A model generated the notes under the pieces. The model made no database searches. It worked only from the letters and a program-made list of their open reading frames with translations, and was not told the origin of the DNA. From contig PLBX01000116.1 of NCBI GenBank assembly GCA_003135495.1, positions 1 to 6,376 on the forward strand: DNA of 6,376 nt. Direction: 5' to 3'. This document shows positions 6,130 to 6,376 of the stretch, piece by piece. The translations under genes and the position numbers were made by a program. Each line of letters starts with the position of its first letter. Position 1 is the first letter of the stretch. This DNA is from Acidobacteriaceae bacterium (GTDB lineage Bacteria; Acidobacteriota; Terriglobia; Terriglobales; Acidobacteriaceae).

Positions 6130-6159
6130 GCGCCGGAGTTACACGCACCGGAATTACAC
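6130..6159. repeat. Two tandem 15-bp repeats upstream of the ABC operon, possible operator
   Basis: GCGCCGGAGTTACAC (6130-6144) and GCACCGGAATTACAC (6145-6159) abut directly and match at 13 of 15 positions. A partial third TTACGC lies at 6126-6131. They sit 43-72 bp before the ATPase start and 35 bp after the end of rnpB. Direct repeats in this position often bind a regulator, but no confident promoter can be placed relative to them. Confidence 0.5.
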
Positions 6160-6193
6160 AATGGAGGGCGCTGATGCTTGCGAATTCTATAAA

Positions 6194-6376
6194 ATGGCAG
6201 CCGGACCTGTAAGCCGAATTCTGTCCGCCTTGCGGCGGGACGGTCATTCCTCTGGGCCACGCATTACTGCGTGGCTCAAGCGACCTACCCGGAGGTTGTG
6301 GCGCGCCGAGCCGGCACGCTTATCCAGCACACCCGAAGGCTTGCTAGAAAATCCCTCCCTATTTGGTCTTGCTCCG
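6194..6376 (-). ncRNA. rnpB: RNase P RNA, 3' half (continues beyond the window)
   Basis: The catalytic RNA of RNase P, which trims the 5' leader of tRNA precursors. Read on the minus strand, the conserved landmarks appear in order. GCAAGACCAAATAGGG matches the E. coli GCAAGGCCAAATAGGG region. CCGGGTAGG is the L15 loop, whose GGU (6289-6287) pairs with the tRNA CCA end. GCTTGAGCC leads into P18, CCACGCA-GUAA-UGCGUGG with a GNRA loop. AGAGGAATGACCGTCC follows, then a P19 hairpin CCGCC-GCAA-GGCGG, and finally ACAGAATTCGGCTTAC before the P1 strand GGTCCGGCTGCC. This is the bacterial type A layout. P19 is present although E. coli lacks it, and the P16-P17 insert is roughly twice the E. coli size. 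The 3' end is placed by analogy, to within a few bases. Confidence 0.92.

Overview
The window looks like chromosomal DNA of an Acidobacteria-type bacterium (moderate GC, in the mid-50s percent by eye). This rests on gene style and on an intergenic repeat that reads HPERSEGP when translated, which I associate with such genomes. It is inference, since no taxonomic marker is complete. Everything can be explained by known families plus two small, poorly characterised genes. I see no phage, CRISPR, tRNA or transposase.

Left part, plus strand: the last 56 codons of a class I dihydroorotase (pyrC), a strong GC-rich hairpin, then a secreted two-domain cupin protein. The cupin gene has an extended -10 box 8 bases before its ATG and no ribosome binding site, so its mRNA is probably leaderless. 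A short palindrome covers its -35 region.

Middle left, minus strand: two small genes. One encodes a 59-residue very basic protein with a near-consensus promoter (TTGCCT-17-TATAAT), a leader of about 88 nt and a good Shine-Dalgarno. The other encodes a 63-residue protein with four cysteines (CxxC-x16-C-x19-C), 23 bp behind the ABC operon.

Main part, minus strand (6087 down to 1546): a three-gene export system made of a LolD/MacB-type ATPase, a fused double-FtsX permease of about 850 residues, and a secreted AttH/CrtC-type lipocalin-like protein. The last two genes overlap by 11 bp and are probably translationally coupled. The layout matches the AttEFGH-like group of ABC systems, in which the ATPase and permease act at the inner membrane on a lipid-like or hydrophobic substrate and the AttH-type protein works outside it. 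The substrate is unknown. A palindromic repeat sits between the ATPase and permease genes and creates a false N-terminal extension of the permease.

Right end, minus strand: the 3' half of RNase P RNA (rnpB), cut by the window edge. No clear terminator separates it from the ABC operon. The gap holds two tandem 15-bp repeats that could be an operator.
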